NCBI RefSeq assembly: GCF_014696625.1 | Contig: NZ_JACJQL010000003.1 | Span: 124,001-188,000, forward strand | Source: Nostoc parmelioides FACHB-3921 | GTDB lineage: Bacteria > Cyanobacteriota > Cyanobacteriia > Cyanobacteriales > Nostocaceae | Length of the DNA stretch: 64,000 nt | Direction: 5' to 3' | In this document: piece by piece, positions 62,948 to 64,000 of the stretch | Layout of the letters: each line of letters begins with the position of its first letter | Numbering within the stretch: the first letter of the stretch is position 1 | Program-made: the position numbers and the translations under genes | Notes under the pieces: generated by a model | The model's input: only the letters and a program-made list of their open reading frames with translations | What the model was told of the DNA's origin: nothing | Database searches by the model: none

Positions 62948-64000
62948 ATGCGTATACTACATATTTTGAATCACGTCCGCGAAATTGGTAATGGCATCGT
63001 GAATGTGGCTGTAGATTTAGCTTGTCTGCAAGCCAAAAACAATCATGATGTAGCTGTAGCATCTGCTGGTGGAGAATATGAAATATTACTTGCTCAATAT
63101 GGTGTTAAGCACTTTGAGTTAAACCAAAGCCGGACACCTCTAAATTTAATTCATGCGGCTAGGCGTTATCGCGCAATTATCCGAGAATTTCAACCGGATA
63201 TTGTCCATGCTCATATGATGACGGGAGTTGTGCTAGGAAGATGTCTCAAGGCTGATTCTGAATATGCTTTGGTGGCGACAGTACACAATGAATTTCAACG
63301 CAGTGCTGTACTCATGGGATTAGCAGATAGAGTAATTGCGGTGAGTCATGCTGTCGCTCAATCAATGGCTAGGCGTGGTATTCCTGAGCATAAATTGCGG
63401 GTGATATCCAATGGCACATTAGGCAGCGTCCGTACTCGTAACATTAAAGAGTATTCACCAGTAGAATTACAACGACCAGCGATCGCCACTGTAGCCGGGA
63501 TGTATCAGCGTAAAGGCATTGGTGAGTTAATCGCTGCATTTGCACACATTGCCCAAGATTTCCCCCAAGTTCATCTTTATCTCGTTGGAGAAGGCCCCGA
63601 AAGGCAGATTTTTGAGGAAAAAGCCCAAGCTACAGGTTTGAGCGCTACACGCATTCATTTTGTAGGTTTCCAGCCAGAACCACAACGCTACTTATTAGCC
63701 GCAGATATATTTGTACTCGCTTCTCACCGTGATCCTTCTCCCCTAGTAATTCCAGAAGCCCGTGAAGCCGGCTGTGCTATTGTCGCCACCAATGTAGATG
63801 GCATTCCAGAAGCATTAGACAATGGCAAAGCTGGTGTTTTAATTCCCCCAAAAGATAGCTCTGCTTTGGCAGATACCCTAGCAAAATTACTTAGTCAACC
63901 TCATCTGCTCAAACATTGGCAAGACCAAGCACAACAAAATTTAGAATGGCTGACGGTTGGGCGTGTGAATCAACAAACATTAGCAGTTTATGCTGAGGTT
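62948..64000 (+). CDS. GT4-family glycosyltransferase, 3' end cut by window edge
   Basis: 351 codons from ATG 62948 run open to the window end. Classic GT-B plan: MRILHILNHVREIGNGIVNV with a loop for the acceptor, IVHAHMMTGVVLGRCL, then AIATVAGMYQRKGIGELI and YLVGEGPERQIFEEKA, and VLASHRDPSPLVIPEAREAGCAIVATNVDG with the conserved EX7E-like Glu pair. It adds sugars to a surface or lipid-linked polysaccharide. The last residues missing are probably few, as the C-terminal helix is already reached. Confidence 0.9.
   Translation, partial: MRILHILNHVREIGNGIVNVAVDLACLQAKNNHDVAVASAGGEYEILLAQYGVKHFELNQSRTPLNLIHAARRYRAIIREFQPDIVHAHMMTGVVLGRCLKADSEYALVATVHNEFQRSAVLMGLADRVIAVSHAVAQSMARRGIPEHKLRVISNGTLGSVRTRNIKEYSPVELQRPAIATVAGMYQRKGIGELIAAFAHIAQDFPQVHLYLVGEGPERQIFEEKAQATGLSATRIHFVGFQPEPQRYLLAADIFVLASHRDPSPLVIPEAREAGCAIVATNVDGIPEALDNGKAGVLIPPKDSSALADTLAKLLSQPHLLKHWQDQAQQNLEWLTVGRVNQQTLAVYAEV

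Overview
The window is chromosomal DNA from a filamentous, probably heterocyst-forming cyanobacterium of the Nostoc/Anabaena group. The evidence is the many GCGATCGC (HIP1) octamers, heptameric short tandem repeats (STRRs) between and inside genes, photosynthetic-lineage genes (pxcA, cobN, an mnx-type manganese exporter), and the order cobN > peptidoglycan-binding protein > furA > sigC. That order matches what I remember of Nostoc sp. PCC 7120 (alr1689, alr1690, all1691, all1692). Most genes are single or in pairs, and intergenic DNA is long and repeat-rich.

Layout. 0-4 kb: a cut-off conserved gene, a membrane-anchored TPR protein, an UPF0016/Gdt1 manganese exporter with what reads as a yybP-ykoY manganese riboswitch in its leader, and RNase D. 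4.3-16 kb: an accessory block with a 1767-residue surface protein (Cys/Gln thioester-like N-terminus, six SdrD_B repeats, two DUF11 modules each interrupted by another domain), a compact A-PCP-C-PCP-TE peptide synthetase and a D-Ala-D-Ala carboxypeptidase. 16-26 kb: a small protein with a paralogue at 54.7 kb, a glycosyltransferase and a polysaccharide deacetylase, an XRE regulator, a PIN protein, PxcA, a helicase-like protein and MsrA. 26-36 kb: TPR lipoprotein, two-part Na+/solute symporter, histidine kinase, PyrB, MgtE, SerC. 36-50 kb: metallophosphatase, Pro/Glu-rich membrane protein, GAF histidine kinase, CobN, FurA locus with its antisense partner, SigC, GpsA, LipA, tRNA-Pro(CGG). 50-64 kb: a kinase-like protein lacking the phospho-accepting His, a glutaredoxin-like protein, MurE, three small unknown proteins, a TpsB outer-membrane transporter, a Uma2 nuclease-like protein, a sugar-kinase-like protein with a DOMON-like partner, a beta-propeller protein and a cut-off glycosyltransferase.

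The strongest structural signals outside genes are dispersed repeats. One family of roughly 110-145 bp elements has 12-13 bp inverted ends (TAGGACTTACGCA / TGCGTAAGTCCTA) in five copies, three of them flanked by 5-6 bp direct repeats, so they look like non-autonomous mobile elements. A second family is 65 bp long, with 15-bp inverted ends, in four copies. A third, about 104 bp, occurs twice. Heptamer repeats lie between genes, inside cobN and the helicase-like gene in frame, and form the last codons and stop codons of lipA and the metallophosphatase.

All function calls rest on motif reading of the translated sequence; no database search was possible.
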